Source: Rhodovulum strictum
GTDB taxonomy: Bacteria; Pseudomonadota; Alphaproteobacteria; Rhodobacterales; Rhodobacteraceae
Length of the DNA: 64,000 bases
Direction: 5' to 3'
NCBI RefSeq assembly: GCF_009649175.1
Contig: NZ_WJPO01000014.1
Span: 1-64,000 of the forward strand
This document shows, piece by piece, positions 35,394-43,842 of this stretch. The position numbers and the translations under genes were made by a program. The first letter of the stretch is position 1; the number at the start of each line of letters is the position of its first letter. The notes under the pieces were generated by a model that was given only the letters and a program-made list of their open reading frames with translations, did not search any database and had not been told where the DNA came from.

Positions 35394-36040
35394 GTCTGGC
35401 TCTCCTCTATCTCGAATAACTCTAGCATGGTGGTCGTGAAATAGGATTCGTTATTCGCACGTCCAGGAGATCCTCGTTCTCCGCACCAGGGGAAATGTGG
35501 ACGACCGGTGGGCAATGCCTGCCGTAAATCGGCGTCAGCGGACGGACCACGCATGTGGCGACCGTAGTTGAGAGTGAACCCGGTTTGCCCGCGCAGCACG
35601 GTGCGGGCAATCTGGGCGGCTGACAGGATCAGCACCGCGAACGGCCAGACATTGCGCCATGCCTGAGGATCGTCGCCTCGATGCGGCGGCGTTCCAGATG
35701 GGCAGATCCGTCATCGGGGCTCTCCTCGGGGTTTGGGGTTGATCTTGTCCTCGCGGCGCAGCCATGGCGCCGCCGTGCCTCGACCCGCGACTGGCTCGGG
35801 CGGATGCGGCCCGGTGAACGGGCACGCTTTCTTCTGGTCGAGGACCGCGACCTACCGGGGGCTGGGTTTTACCCTGTCGCCCCGACGGCTGCACACCGCC
35901 GCGAAAGGCACCATCCTGTTTCCGAAGGTTTACATGGAACTGCTGGGCACCGTGATCCCGACCGAGGGCACTGCTGCCTGCCCTGTGCGCCGGGGCCGCG
36001 CTGGATTTCCTGCCGCAATAGCGGCAAGACTGCGGTGGAC
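35394..36040. other. Gap between serine hydrolase and GMC oxidoreductase, containing one possible degenerate small gene
   Basis: A long gap by the standards of this island. Besides the promoter of the hydrolase and the candidate at 35535-35714, no coding signal is convincing. Plus-strand frames around 35820-36000 have no start context and no domain. Confidence 0.4.
35535..35714 (-). pseudogene. Possible frameshifted small membrane protein
   Basis: An ATG at 35714 follows a strong GAGGAGAG site and reads MTDLPIWN before the frame turns basic and stops at 35535. In the neighbouring frame a coherent membrane-protein-like text follows (WRNVWPFAVLILSAAQIART, then RGQTGFTLNYGRHMRG). A one-base loss near 35685 would explain this. 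The family is not recognised; the call rests on the start site and hydrophobic segment only. Confidence 0.3.
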
Positions 36041-37684
36041 TCAGGTCGGGGCAGAGGTGGGGGAAGGCGCGCGCCGCGCCTTGCGGTCCTCGATCACCAT
36101 TTGCGCAAGCTTCGCGCCGATCATCATGGCCGCCGCGTTCGTGTTGCCCGACACGATCTCGGGCATGATCGAGCAATCGGCCACCCGCAACCCGTCGATG
36201 CCCCCGACCCGCAGGCGGGGATCGACGACCGCGGAGTCGTCCGGCCCCATCCTGCAGGTGCCCGCCGGATGATAGATCGTGGTCGAGTGCATCCGCACCC
36301 AGTCCAGCACCTCGTCATGGCCCTGCGGCGCGGCGGGGGGCCGGAACTCGCCCAGGATGGCCGAATTCAGCGGCTCGGTCCGTGCGATGGCGCGAGCGAT
36401 GGCGACGCCGGCCATGATCGTGTCCCGGTCGGCCTGTTCGGACAGGTAGTTGGGCGCGATCGTCGGCGCGGCCATCGGATCGGGCGAGCGCAGCGTGATG
36501 CGGCCCCGGCTCTGCGGCCGCAACTGGCAGACCGACTGGGTGAACGCAGCAAAGGGGTGCACACCTTCACCGGGACTGTCCGCAGACCAGGGCTGGATGT
36601 GGAACTGGATGTCGGGACGGGTCAGGCCGGACCGGCTGCGCAGGAAGCCGAAGGCGAGGCTGGCCGCCATCGTCATCGGCCCGCGGCGGAACAGGGCATA
36701 GTCCAGCAGCGCCCTTGCCCGGCCCTTGAGGCTGCGCACCTCGTCGTTCATCGTCGGATGGCGGCACTTGAAGACAAGCCGCGCCTGAAGATGGTCCTGA
36801 AGGTTTCGCCCGACCTGGGGGGCGTGATGCGCCACGTCGATGCCGTGGCCGCGCAGATGCGCCGCATCGCCCACCCCCGACAACATAAGGATCTGTGGCG
36901 ATCCGATCGCCCCGGCACACAGGATCACCTCGGCCGCGGCGCGAAGGATGCGGCGTTCGCCGTTGCGCAGACGGATTTCCACGCCCACGGCACGGCGCTT
37001 CTCGATCACCACGCGCAGCACATGCGCCCCGGTCACGACCGACAGGTTGGGCCGTCTGCGTGCCGGGTGCAGGAAGGCCGTCGCCGCCGAACAGCGCCGG
37101 CCCCGGTTTGCCGTCAACTGGAAATGGCCGACGCCTTCCTGCACCGGGCCATTGTAATCGGCGTTCAGGGGGTATCCCCTGGCCTTTGCCGCTGCGATCC
37201 ACAATTCGCAGATCTCGCGCCTGAGCCGCGGAGCCGAAACCTGCAACGGGCCGGTGGCACCGCGCCCCGGCAGGGGTCCGGGCTGGAAGGTCTCCAACTG
37301 CTCGAATATCGGCCCGACATCTGCCCATGACCAGCCGGGGTTGCCGATCTCGGCCCATCGGTCGTAATCCTCGCGCTGGCCGAGTACATGGAGCAGCCCG
37401 TTCAGCGAGGACGAGCCGCCCAGCACCTTGCCGCGCGGCCATTTCAGCGAACGCCCGTTCAGCCCCGGATCGGGGTCGGTCTCAAAGCACCAGTCGAACC
37501 GGGGATCGTGCATCGTGCGAAAATAGCCGACCGGGATGTGGATCCAGGGATTGCTGTCGCGGCCGCCCGCCTCGATCAGGACGACACGAAATGCCGAATC
37601 GGCGCTGAGCCGGTTGGCGACGACACATCCTGCCGAACCGGCACCCACCACGATGACATCCGCAACCGAATCGGGAATCGGCAT
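36041..37684 (-). CDS. GMC-family FAD oxidoreductase (choline-dehydrogenase-like)
   Basis: A 547-residue glucose-methanol-choline oxidoreductase. It has the FAD fold DVIVVGAGSAGCVVANRLSA, the GMC signature PRGKVLGGSSSLNGLLHVLG (about residue 82), PS00624-like GAIGSPQILMLSGVG (about 255) and the C-terminal catalytic His/Asn pair in STTIYHPAGTCRMG and VSGNTNAAAMMIGAKLA. It oxidises an alcohol group; the substrate is unclear. It lies 63 bp behind tauC on the same strand, so a hydroxysulfonate (such as isethionate, which can be oxidised to sulfoacetaldehyde, the Xsc substrate) is an attractive guess, as is choline. Both are inference. Confidence 0.88.
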   Translation of the reverse strand: MPIPDSVADVIVVGAGSAGCVVANRLSADSAFRVVLIEAGGRDSNPWIHIPVGYFRTMHDPRFDWCFETDPDPGLNGRSLKWPRGKVLGGSSSLNGLLHVLGQREDYDRWAEIGNPGWSWADVGPIFEQLETFQPGPLPGRGATGPLQVSAPRLRREICELWIAAAKARGYPLNADYNGPVQEGVGHFQLTANRGRRCSAATAFLHPARRRPNLSVVTGAHVLRVVIEKRRAVGVEIRLRNGERRILRAAAEVILCAGAIGSPQILMLSGVGDAAHLRGHGIDVAHHAPQVGRNLQDHLQARLVFKCRHPTMNDEVRSLKGRARALLDYALFRRGPMTMAASLAFGFLRSRSGLTRPDIQFHIQPWSADSPGEGVHPFAAFTQSVCQLRPQSRGRITLRSPDPMAAPTIAPNYLSEQADRDTIMAGVAIARAIARTEPLNSAILGEFRPPAAPQGHDEVLDWVRMHSTTIYHPAGTCRMGPDDSAVVDPRLRVGGIDGLRVADCSIMPEIVSGNTNAAAMMIGAKLAQMVIEDRKARRAPSPTSAPT

Positions 37685-37747
37685 GTCAGACCGCGCGCCG
37701 AACTGACACGCCGTTGCCGCCGGGCGTGTCCTCGCCTGCCGCCGCGA

Positions 37748-38575
37748 TCACTGCTTGCCGATCCAGGGCAGAAAGCGGCGCTCGATCCAGCGCAGGAAGA
37801 ATTCCGAGACCGTCGCCAGCGCCGAGATCATCAGGATGCCCGCGATCACCATGTCAGTAACAAGGAACTGCGCCGCCGACTGGATCATGTAGCCAAGCCC
37901 CCGTGTCGCGGCGACCAGCTCGGCCGCCACCAACGTGGTCCAGCCCGCCCCCAGCGCGATGCGCAACCCTGTGAAGATCGATGGCAGCGCGGCGGGCAGC
38001 ATCACCTCGCGCAGCAATTGGCCACGGGTCGCGCCAAAGGACCGGGCCGCCCGGATCTGGCTTTCGCCGGCCGCGCGAACGCCCGAAACGGTGGAAATGA
38101 CGATCGGCGCCAACATGGCAATCGAGATCACCAGCACCTTCGACGGCTCGCCGATGCCGCACCAGATGATGATCAGCGGCAGATAGGCGAGCGGCGGCAG
38201 CGGGCGGATGAACTCGACCAGCGGATCAAGGATGCCGCGGCCGATCCGGGACGTGGCGATCAGCAGGCCCACCGGGACCCCGACCGCCAGCGTGCAGCCC
38301 AGCGCCGCGCCCACCCTCCAGAGGCTTGCGGCCATGTGCTCGACCAGCGTCGCATTTGCATATCCGATGGTTGCCGCGCGGACCAGCGCATCCCAGACCC
38401 TGGCGGGCGATGGCAGGAACACCGGCGATGTCCAGGCCAAGGCCGAGGCCAGCGCCCATAGCAGTAGCAGCCCCAGAATGGTGGCGACCCCAATGAACCG
38501 ACCCCAGGACAAGCCCGGCGCGACGACGGCATCTGCGGGACGCCGCGCCTCGAGTTGAAGGGTTGTGTCGGCCAT
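37748..38575 (-). CDS. tauC: Taurine/sulfonate ABC transporter permease
   Basis: A 275-residue permease with six helices, the EAA loop ARSFGATRGQLLREVMLPAA and the TauC/SsuC segments FIRPLPPLAYLPLIIIWCGIG and GLGYMIQSAAQFLVTDMV. ATG at 38575 overlaps the tauB stop by one base (TGATG), with GAGGAG 8 nt upstream; a GTG three bases earlier is possible. Member of tauABC behind xsc. Confidence 0.9.
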   Translation of the reverse strand: MADTTLQLEARRPADAVVAPGLSWGRFIGVATILGLLLLWALASALAWTSPVFLPSPARVWDALVRAATIGYANATLVEHMAASLWRVGAALGCTLAVGVPVGLLIATSRIGRGILDPLVEFIRPLPPLAYLPLIIIWCGIGEPSKVLVISIAMLAPIVISTVSGVRAAGESQIRAARSFGATRGQLLREVMLPAALPSIFTGLRIALGAGWTTLVAAELVAATRGLGYMIQSAAQFLVTDMVIAGILMISALATVSEFFLRWIERRFLPWIGKQ

Positions 38576-39348
38576 CACACGGTCTCCTCGTCATGGATTG
38601 CGGTCACCAGCCGTTCGCGCGCCGCGATGAAGGCGGGATCGGATTTCAGCACGCGCGGGTTTTCCCCCGAAAGGAAGCGGCGCCCGAAGTCAAAGGGTTC
38701 GTTCAGCACGATGCGGCCGGGAAACGGCGCCAGAACGACCACGCGGGTCGACAGGAACAGCGCCTCCTCGACACTGTGGGTGATCAGAAGCGTTCCGGCC
38801 CGGCTGTCGTTCCAGAGCTTCAGGATCAGGCCATGCATCATCTCGCGGGTCATTGCGTCGAGCGCGCCCAGCGGTTCGTCCATCAACAGGAATTCGGGCC
38901 GGGCTGCCAGGGCGCGGGCAATGCCGATGCGTTGGCGCTGGCCACCCGACAATTGCCAGATACGCCGCTGACCGTGTTCGCCAAGGCCAACCGAATCGAG
39001 CAGACGACGGGCGGTCTGCAGCCGCTCGGCAGGTGCCACGCCGGCCAGTTTCAGCGGCAGCGCCACATTCTCGACGACTGTCTGCCAAGGGTAGAGCGCG
39101 TCATCCTGGAAAACGACGGCCCGGTCGGGGCCGGGGCCGGTGACTGGGCGGCTGTTGATCAGGACGCGGCCGGAACTGGGCGGCAGGAAGCCCGCGGCCA
39201 AGTTCAGAAGCGAGGTCTTGCCCGACCCCGACCGTCCGATCACCGAGATGAAATCGCCGCGCGCGAGATCGAGCGTGACGTCCTCCAGGACCGGCTCGCC
39301 GTCCGGGTCGTAGCGCAGGCTGACATTGTGAAGGCTGAGGATCGACAC
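38575..39348 (-). CDS. tauB: Taurine/sulfonate ABC transporter ATPase
   Basis: A 257-residue ATPase with Walker A GRSGSGKTS, Q-loop VVFQDDALYPWQ, signature LSGGQRQR, Walker B LLMDEPLGALDA and H-loop LLITHSVEEALFL, as in TauB/SsuB/NrtD. A GTG at 39348 reads into the conserved N-terminal strand (SILSLHNVSLRYD); the longer frame upstream would overlap the tauA-tauB hairpin and is rejected. Confidence 0.9.
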   Translation of the reverse strand: MSILSLHNVSLRYDPDGEPVLEDVTLDLARGDFISVIGRSGSGKTSLLNLAAGFLPPSSGRVLINSRPVTGPGPDRAVVFQDDALYPWQTVVENVALPLKLAGVAPAERLQTARRLLDSVGLGEHGQRRIWQLSGGQRQRIGIARALAARPEFLLMDEPLGALDAMTREMMHGLILKLWNDSRAGTLLITHSVEEALFLSTRVVVLAPFPGRIVLNEPFDFGRRFLSGENPRVLKSDPAFIAARERLVTAIHDEETV

Positions 39349-39363
39349 GAGGCACCGGGCAGT

Positions 39364-39399
39364 CGCTCTGGGGTGGCAGGTCTGCGTCACCCCAGAGCG
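39364..39399 (-). promoter_or_regulatory. Intercistronic hairpin between tauA and tauB
   Basis: A perfect 12-bp stem (CGCTCTGGGGTG / CACCCCAGAGCG) with a 12-nt loop sits directly after the tauA stop. Without a T-run, mRNA stabilisation of the binding-protein message is more likely than full termination. It parallels the phnD-phnC hairpin. Confidence 0.6.
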
Positions 39400-39402
39400 G
39401 TT

Positions 39403-40389
39403 TCACTTCTGCGCCGCTTCGGCAAAGGCGGGGTTCACGTAGGCGGCGTAGTCGCCCAGCGCGCTGGCCGCGCCCTGCTGCTCCAGGAAATCCGCGGTCG
39501 CCTTGATGGCCACGGCCGTAGCGCCTCCCAGGAACGCCTCGGTCGTCTGGTCCGCGAGACCGGCGAAGACATAGCCCTTCAACAGGGCCGGCACGTCCTC
39601 GGCGCGGGCGCCGGTCAGTTCGGCGATCTTCGCGGCGGCATCGGAATCGGCCGACCAGGCGTCCGGCTCGGCCAGATAGGCATCCGTCACCTGCCCGGTG
39701 ACCCTGACGAAGCCGGTCACGATCTCGGGGTGTTTCTCGGCAAAGTCCTTGCGCACGATCCAGGCATCGAAAGTCGGTCCGCCCCATTCGGCGACATTGG
39801 CGCTGTCGGCCAGCACGGTGCCGCCGGTGGTCTTGATCGCGGTCAGGACCGGATCCCAGATATAGGCGCCGTCGATGTCGCCGCGCTCCCAGGCGGCGGC
39901 GATCTCCTGCGGGCGCAGGTTCAGAAGGTTCACCTCGGACGGGGCGACGCCCCAATGGTCGAGCGCGGTCAGCAGCGAGTAATGCGCGGTCGAGACGAAG
40001 GGCGTGGCGATCTTCTTGCCCTTCAGCCCCTCGGGGCCATCCACGCCCCTGACTGCCAGCGCCTCGGCCTCGGCGATGTTGCCAACGATATAGATGGTCT
40101 CGATCGGCAATTGCTGCGAGGCCGCCGCGGTCAGAGGCGACGAACCGACATAGCCGATGTCGATGGCGCCCGCAGCGATGGCCGCGATCACGTCTGCGCC
40201 ACCGCCGAACAGGCTCCAGCTCACATCTGCCCCGGTTTCCCTTTCATAGTCGCCATTGGCCTGCGCCAGGCGCGAGGGTTCGACGATCTGTTGCCAGCCG
40301 ATGCGCAGATTCTGGGCGGCGGCGGGGTTGGCGGCGGCGGCCAGCAGACCGGTCAGGATCAGGGACGCGGGGATATTACGCAGGGACAT
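39403..40389 (-). CDS. tauA: Taurine-binding periplasmic protein
   Basis: A 328-residue NitT/TauT binding protein with a signal peptide (IPASLILTGLLAAAANPAAAQ). TauA segments are RIGWQQIVEPSRLAQANG, VSWSLFGGGADVIAAIAAGA, DIGYVGSSPLTAAASQQLPI, KKIATPFVSTAHYSLL and GDIDGAYIWDPVL. ATG at 40389 is chosen because the signal peptide begins there and GGAAAG precedes it; a longer frame lacks a signal. Directly downstream of xsc with a 180-bp gap. Confidence 0.92.
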   Translation of the reverse strand: MSLRNIPASLILTGLLAAAANPAAAQNLRIGWQQIVEPSRLAQANGDYERETGADVSWSLFGGGADVIAAIAAGAIDIGYVGSSPLTAAASQQLPIETIYIVGNIAEAEALAVRGVDGPEGLKGKKIATPFVSTAHYSLLTALDHWGVAPSEVNLLNLRPQEIAAAWERGDIDGAYIWDPVLTAIKTTGGTVLADSANVAEWGGPTFDAWIVRKDFAEKHPEIVTGFVRVTGQVTDAYLAEPDAWSADSDAAAKIAELTGARAEDVPALLKGYVFAGLADQTTEAFLGGATAVAIKATADFLEQQGAASALGDYAAYVNPAFAEAAQK

Positions 40390-40569
40390 GCAGGGTCTTT
40401 CCGTTTTGGGGTCTGTGACAGGCAGCACGGATGTTGCCAAATCCACGATGCATCTTGCCGGGATTTCCACGCCGGGCCATTCCCTAGTTCCGGCCGCGGC
40501 AGCAAAGCCATTCTCTTCAGGGCGCCTGCGGGGAAAATCTCTTGTTGACGTTACGGCAGCATGGCGCGC

Positions 40570-42345
40570 TCATCCTGCGTCTTGCGGGCGCATGTCGGCG
40601 GCGTCGATTCCCGCCACGATGACGGGTTTCTTCATCGCATCGCGTCGGAACGGCTCTCCCAGTTCCTGGTTCAGAACCACCTCGATGAAGGTGGTGGTCC
40701 CCGCCTTTTGCGCGGCCAGCGCGGCGTGCAGCGCCTCGGTCAGTTCGGCCATTGTGCGCACCTCGACGCCGTTCAGGCCGCAGGCCCGCGCGATCCCGGC
40801 ATAGCTGACCGCGGGGTTCAGTTCGGTACCCACGAAATTGTCGTCATACCAGAGCGTGGTGTTCCGCTTCTCGGCTCCCCACTGGAGATTGCGGAAGATC
40901 ACCATGGTGATCGCGGGCCAGTCCGGCCGACCGATTGCGGTCATCTCGTTCATCGAGATCCCGAAGGCCCCGTCGCCGGCAAAGCCCACGGCCGGCAGGT
41001 CGGGCCGGCCGATCCGCGCCCCGATGATCGCCGGCAGCCCGTAGCCGCAAGGTCCGAACAGCCCCGGGGCGAGATAGCGCCGCCCTTCGTCGAACCCGGG
41101 ATAGGCGTTGCCGATGGCGCAGTTGTTGCCGATGTCGGTCGAGATGATCGCCTCGCGCGGCAGCGCAGCGGTGATCGCACGCCAAGCCATACGCGGGCTG
41201 ATCATGTCGGGGTCGCGGGCACGGGCACGGGCGTTCCAGTCGGTGCCCGGATCGTCGTCCTCGTGATCGAGCCGCGCCAGTTCCTGCGCCCAGGCCGACT
41301 TGCGCCGCCCGATATCGTCCAACCGCTCGGCGCGTTCCGCCTCGCCCGCCTCGGGGGCCAGCCGTTCGAGGATCGCCTCAGTCACCCGCGCGGCATCGCC
41401 CGCGATGCCCAGGGTGACGGGACGGGTCAGCCCGATCCTGTCGGGGTTCAGATCGACCTGGATCACCGCCGCGTTCCGCGGCCAATAATCGATGCCATAG
41501 CCCGGCAGGGTCGAGAACGGATTGAGCCGTGTGCCCAGCGCCAGCACCACATCGGCCCGGGCGATCAGTTCCATAGCCGCGCGCGAGCCGTTATAGCCAA
41601 GCGGCCCCACCCCCAGCGGGTGGCCCGCCGGAAAGGCATCATTGTGCTGATAGCCGCAGGCCACCGGCGCCCCCAGCCGTTCCGCCAGGCGGACCGTCGC
41701 CGGGATCGCACCGGCGAGCACCACGCCCGCCCCGTTCAGGATCACCGGGAACCGTGCCGCCGACAGCAGGTCGGCCGCCCGCGCGATCGCCGCAGCGTCG
41801 CCCGAGGGTCGGGCGATTTCGACCGGTTCGGGCAGGACGATATCGATCACCTGGGTCCAGAAGTCGCGTGGCACGTTGATCTGCGCGGGGGCGCTGGCGC
41901 GCCGGGCCTTGAGGATCACGCGGTTCAGCACTTCGGCGATGCGGGCGGGGTCGCGCACCTCTTCCTGATAGGCGACCATGTCGCGGAAGACCGCCATCTG
42001 CTCGACTTCCTGGAAACCGCCCTGCCCGATGGTACGGTTCGCCGCCTGCGGCGTGACCAGCAGGAGCGGCGTGTGGTTCCAATAGGCGGTCTTGACCGGC
42101 GTGACGAAATTCGTGATGCCGGGGCCGTTCTGGGCCACCAGCATCGCCATCCTGCCCGTGGTGCGGGTATATCCATCCGCGATGATCCCGGCATTGCCCT
42201 CGTGCGCGCAGTCCCAGAACCGGATCCCTGCCTTTGGGAACAGGTCGGAAATCGGCATCATGGCCGATCCAATGATGCCGAAGGCATGTTCGATGCCGTG
42301 GCGCTGCAGCACCTTTACAAAGGCCTCTTCGGTGGTCATTCGCAT
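40570..42345 (-). CDS. xsc: Sulfoacetaldehyde acetyltransferase
   Basis: A 591-residue thiamine-diphosphate enzyme that converts sulfoacetaldehyde plus phosphate to acetyl phosphate and sulfite. The TPP pyrimidine half starts TTEEAFVKVLQRHGIEHAFG with the catalytic Glu in WDCAHEGNAGIIADGY. The pyrophosphate site is GFAGDGAFGISMNEMTAIGR, with a downstream Asn in FRNLQWGAEKRNTTLW that is Xsc-typical. ATG at 42345 with AAGGAC overlaps the tpa stop. No phosphotransacetylase gene follows in this window, although pta commonly accompanies xsc. Confidence 0.95.
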   Translation of the reverse strand: MRMTTEEAFVKVLQRHGIEHAFGIIGSAMMPISDLFPKAGIRFWDCAHEGNAGIIADGYTRTTGRMAMLVAQNGPGITNFVTPVKTAYWNHTPLLLVTPQAANRTIGQGGFQEVEQMAVFRDMVAYQEEVRDPARIAEVLNRVILKARRASAPAQINVPRDFWTQVIDIVLPEPVEIARPSGDAAAIARAADLLSAARFPVILNGAGVVLAGAIPATVRLAERLGAPVACGYQHNDAFPAGHPLGVGPLGYNGSRAAMELIARADVVLALGTRLNPFSTLPGYGIDYWPRNAAVIQVDLNPDRIGLTRPVTLGIAGDAARVTEAILERLAPEAGEAERAERLDDIGRRKSAWAQELARLDHEDDDPGTDWNARARARDPDMISPRMAWRAITAALPREAIISTDIGNNCAIGNAYPGFDEGRRYLAPGLFGPCGYGLPAIIGARIGRPDLPAVGFAGDGAFGISMNEMTAIGRPDWPAITMVIFRNLQWGAEKRNTTLWYDDNFVGTELNPAVSYAGIARACGLNGVEVRTMAELTEALHAALAAQKAGTTTFIEVVLNQELGEPFRRDAMKKPVIVAGIDAADMRPQDAG

Positions 42346-43799
42346 GGTGTTGTCCTTGTGTCTGCAGTGCCGAAGACGTGCGCAAGGCTGCGGTCGATCA
42401 CGTCGGCGATCCGGTCGATGTCATCGGCCGTTGCGATCAGCGCCGGGGCAAGGCAGAGCGTGTTGTTGAATCCCGCAATCGCGCGGGTCGTGGCGCCCAA
42501 GATAACCCCCCGGGCCAGCGCCTCGGCCACCACCTGCTGGACGGCGGCTTCGGGGGCGGGAGTGCGGAGCCCCCGGTCGGAGACCAGTTCGATCCCGACC
42601 AGCAGCCCCTTGCCGCGCACCTCGCCGATGGCGGTGTGACGGGCCTGAAGCGCACGCAGGTTGTCAAGCAGCCGCGCCCCCATCCGTGCGGCGTTCTCCA
42701 CCAGCCCTTCGTCCTCGATGATCCGCAACACCTCCAGTGCCGCGGCAGGCCCCGCGGTGCAGCCGCCGAAGGTCGAGATGTCGCGGAACTGGCCAAGCGG
42801 GTCATTCGGGTCGTCCTTGAACAGATCGAACACCGCTTCGGTCGTGACTGTGCAGGCGACGGCGGCATAGCCCGAGGCCACACCCTTGGCGAGGGTCACG
42901 AAATCGGGTTTCACGCCGTAATGCTGATAGCCGAACCATGCCCCGGTGCGCCCTAGCCCGCAGACCACCTCGTCGATGTGCAGCAGGATGTCATGGCGAC
43001 GACAGATGTCCTGCACCAGCGGCCAGTAGCCCTCGGGCGGGACGATCACTCCGCCCCCGGCGGTGATCGGTTCGAGGCACAACAGCCCGATGGTATCGGG
43101 CCCCTCGCGCAGGATCACCTCTTCGATTGCGCGGGCTGCGCGCGCGCCATAATCGCCCTCCGGCCACTGGCGGCGGTATTCCAAGCAATGCGGCACCTCG
43201 ACGAAGCCCGGCGTCAGCGGTCCGAACTGCGCCGCGCGCTGGGGCTGGCCGCCGGCCGACAGTGCGGCGATGGTGGTGCCGTGGTAGTCGCGCGCGCGGT
43301 AGAGGATGCGGGACTTGCGCCCGCCACGGTGACGATGCGCGATCTGGCGCACCATCTTGAAGACCTTCTCGTTCGCCTCGGAACCCGAATTGGAATAGTA
43401 GACCCGCGACAGCCCGGGCATCTTCGAGACGAGCCGCGCGGCATAGAGCGCGGCGGGAACCGTTCCGGCGGTTCCGGCGAAATAGGGCAGGCGCACCAGC
43501 TGGTCGTGGATCGCCTGGGCGATACTGGCGCGCCCGTAGCCGAGGTTGACCGTCCAGACCCCGCCCGAAGTGGCGTCGAGGAATTCACGCCCCGGCGCAT
43601 CGCGCAGCCGCAGTCCCTGCCCCTCGACGAAGACCAGGGGATCGGTGGTCTCGAAGCGGCGGTGCTGGGTCAGATGGTGCCAGACATGGGCGCGGTCAGC
43701 GGTGATGGCCGGATGATCGGACAGGGTCACGGGTATTCCTGCATTGTCGGACAGAGGTGACTGTTGCGCATGCCCGGTTTGCGCCGCCGGCGGGGGCAT
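42336..43799 (-). CDS. tpa: Taurine:pyruvate aminotransferase
   Basis: A 487-residue class-III PLP aminotransferase transferring the amino group of taurine to pyruvate, giving sulfoacetaldehyde for Xsc. Visible features: RVYYSNSGSEANEKVFKMVR, the Asp in LLHIDEVVCGLGRTG that holds PLP, and the Schiff-base Lys in FVTLAKGVASGYAAV. The ATG at 43799 has GGGGAGG; a longer upstream frame reads basic nonsense over the fccB 3' end. Adjacent to xsc with a 10-bp overlap. Confidence 0.93.
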   Translation of the reverse strand: MPPPAAQTGHAQQSPLSDNAGIPVTLSDHPAITADRAHVWHHLTQHRRFETTDPLVFVEGQGLRLRDAPGREFLDATSGGVWTVNLGYGRASIAQAIHDQLVRLPYFAGTAGTVPAALYAARLVSKMPGLSRVYYSNSGSEANEKVFKMVRQIAHRHRGGRKSRILYRARDYHGTTIAALSAGGQPQRAAQFGPLTPGFVEVPHCLEYRRQWPEGDYGARAARAIEEVILREGPDTIGLLCLEPITAGGGVIVPPEGYWPLVQDICRRHDILLHIDEVVCGLGRTGAWFGYQHYGVKPDFVTLAKGVASGYAAVACTVTTEAVFDLFKDDPNDPLGQFRDISTFGGCTAGPAAALEVLRIIEDEGLVENAARMGARLLDNLRALQARHTAIGEVRGKGLLVGIELVSDRGLRTPAPEAAVQQVVAEALARGVILGATTRAIAGFNNTLCLAPALIATADDIDRIADVIDRSLAHVFGTADTRTTPCE

Positions 43800-43842
43800 G
43801 ACCTCCCCGCCGACGAACAAGACAAGGCCTGGTCCGGGCGGA

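Noticed and set aside
35681-37330. 549-codon plus-strand frame opposite the GMC oxidoreductase
   Set aside because: Mirror frame of a protein with intact GMC signatures on the minus strand.
38563-40548. Long plus-strand frame opposite tauABC
   Set aside because: Same mirror-frame artefact; the minus strand carries well-conserved transporter motifs throughout.
40561-42639. 692-codon plus-strand frame opposite xsc
   Set aside because: Shadow of xsc and tpa, with biased composition and no recognisable fold.
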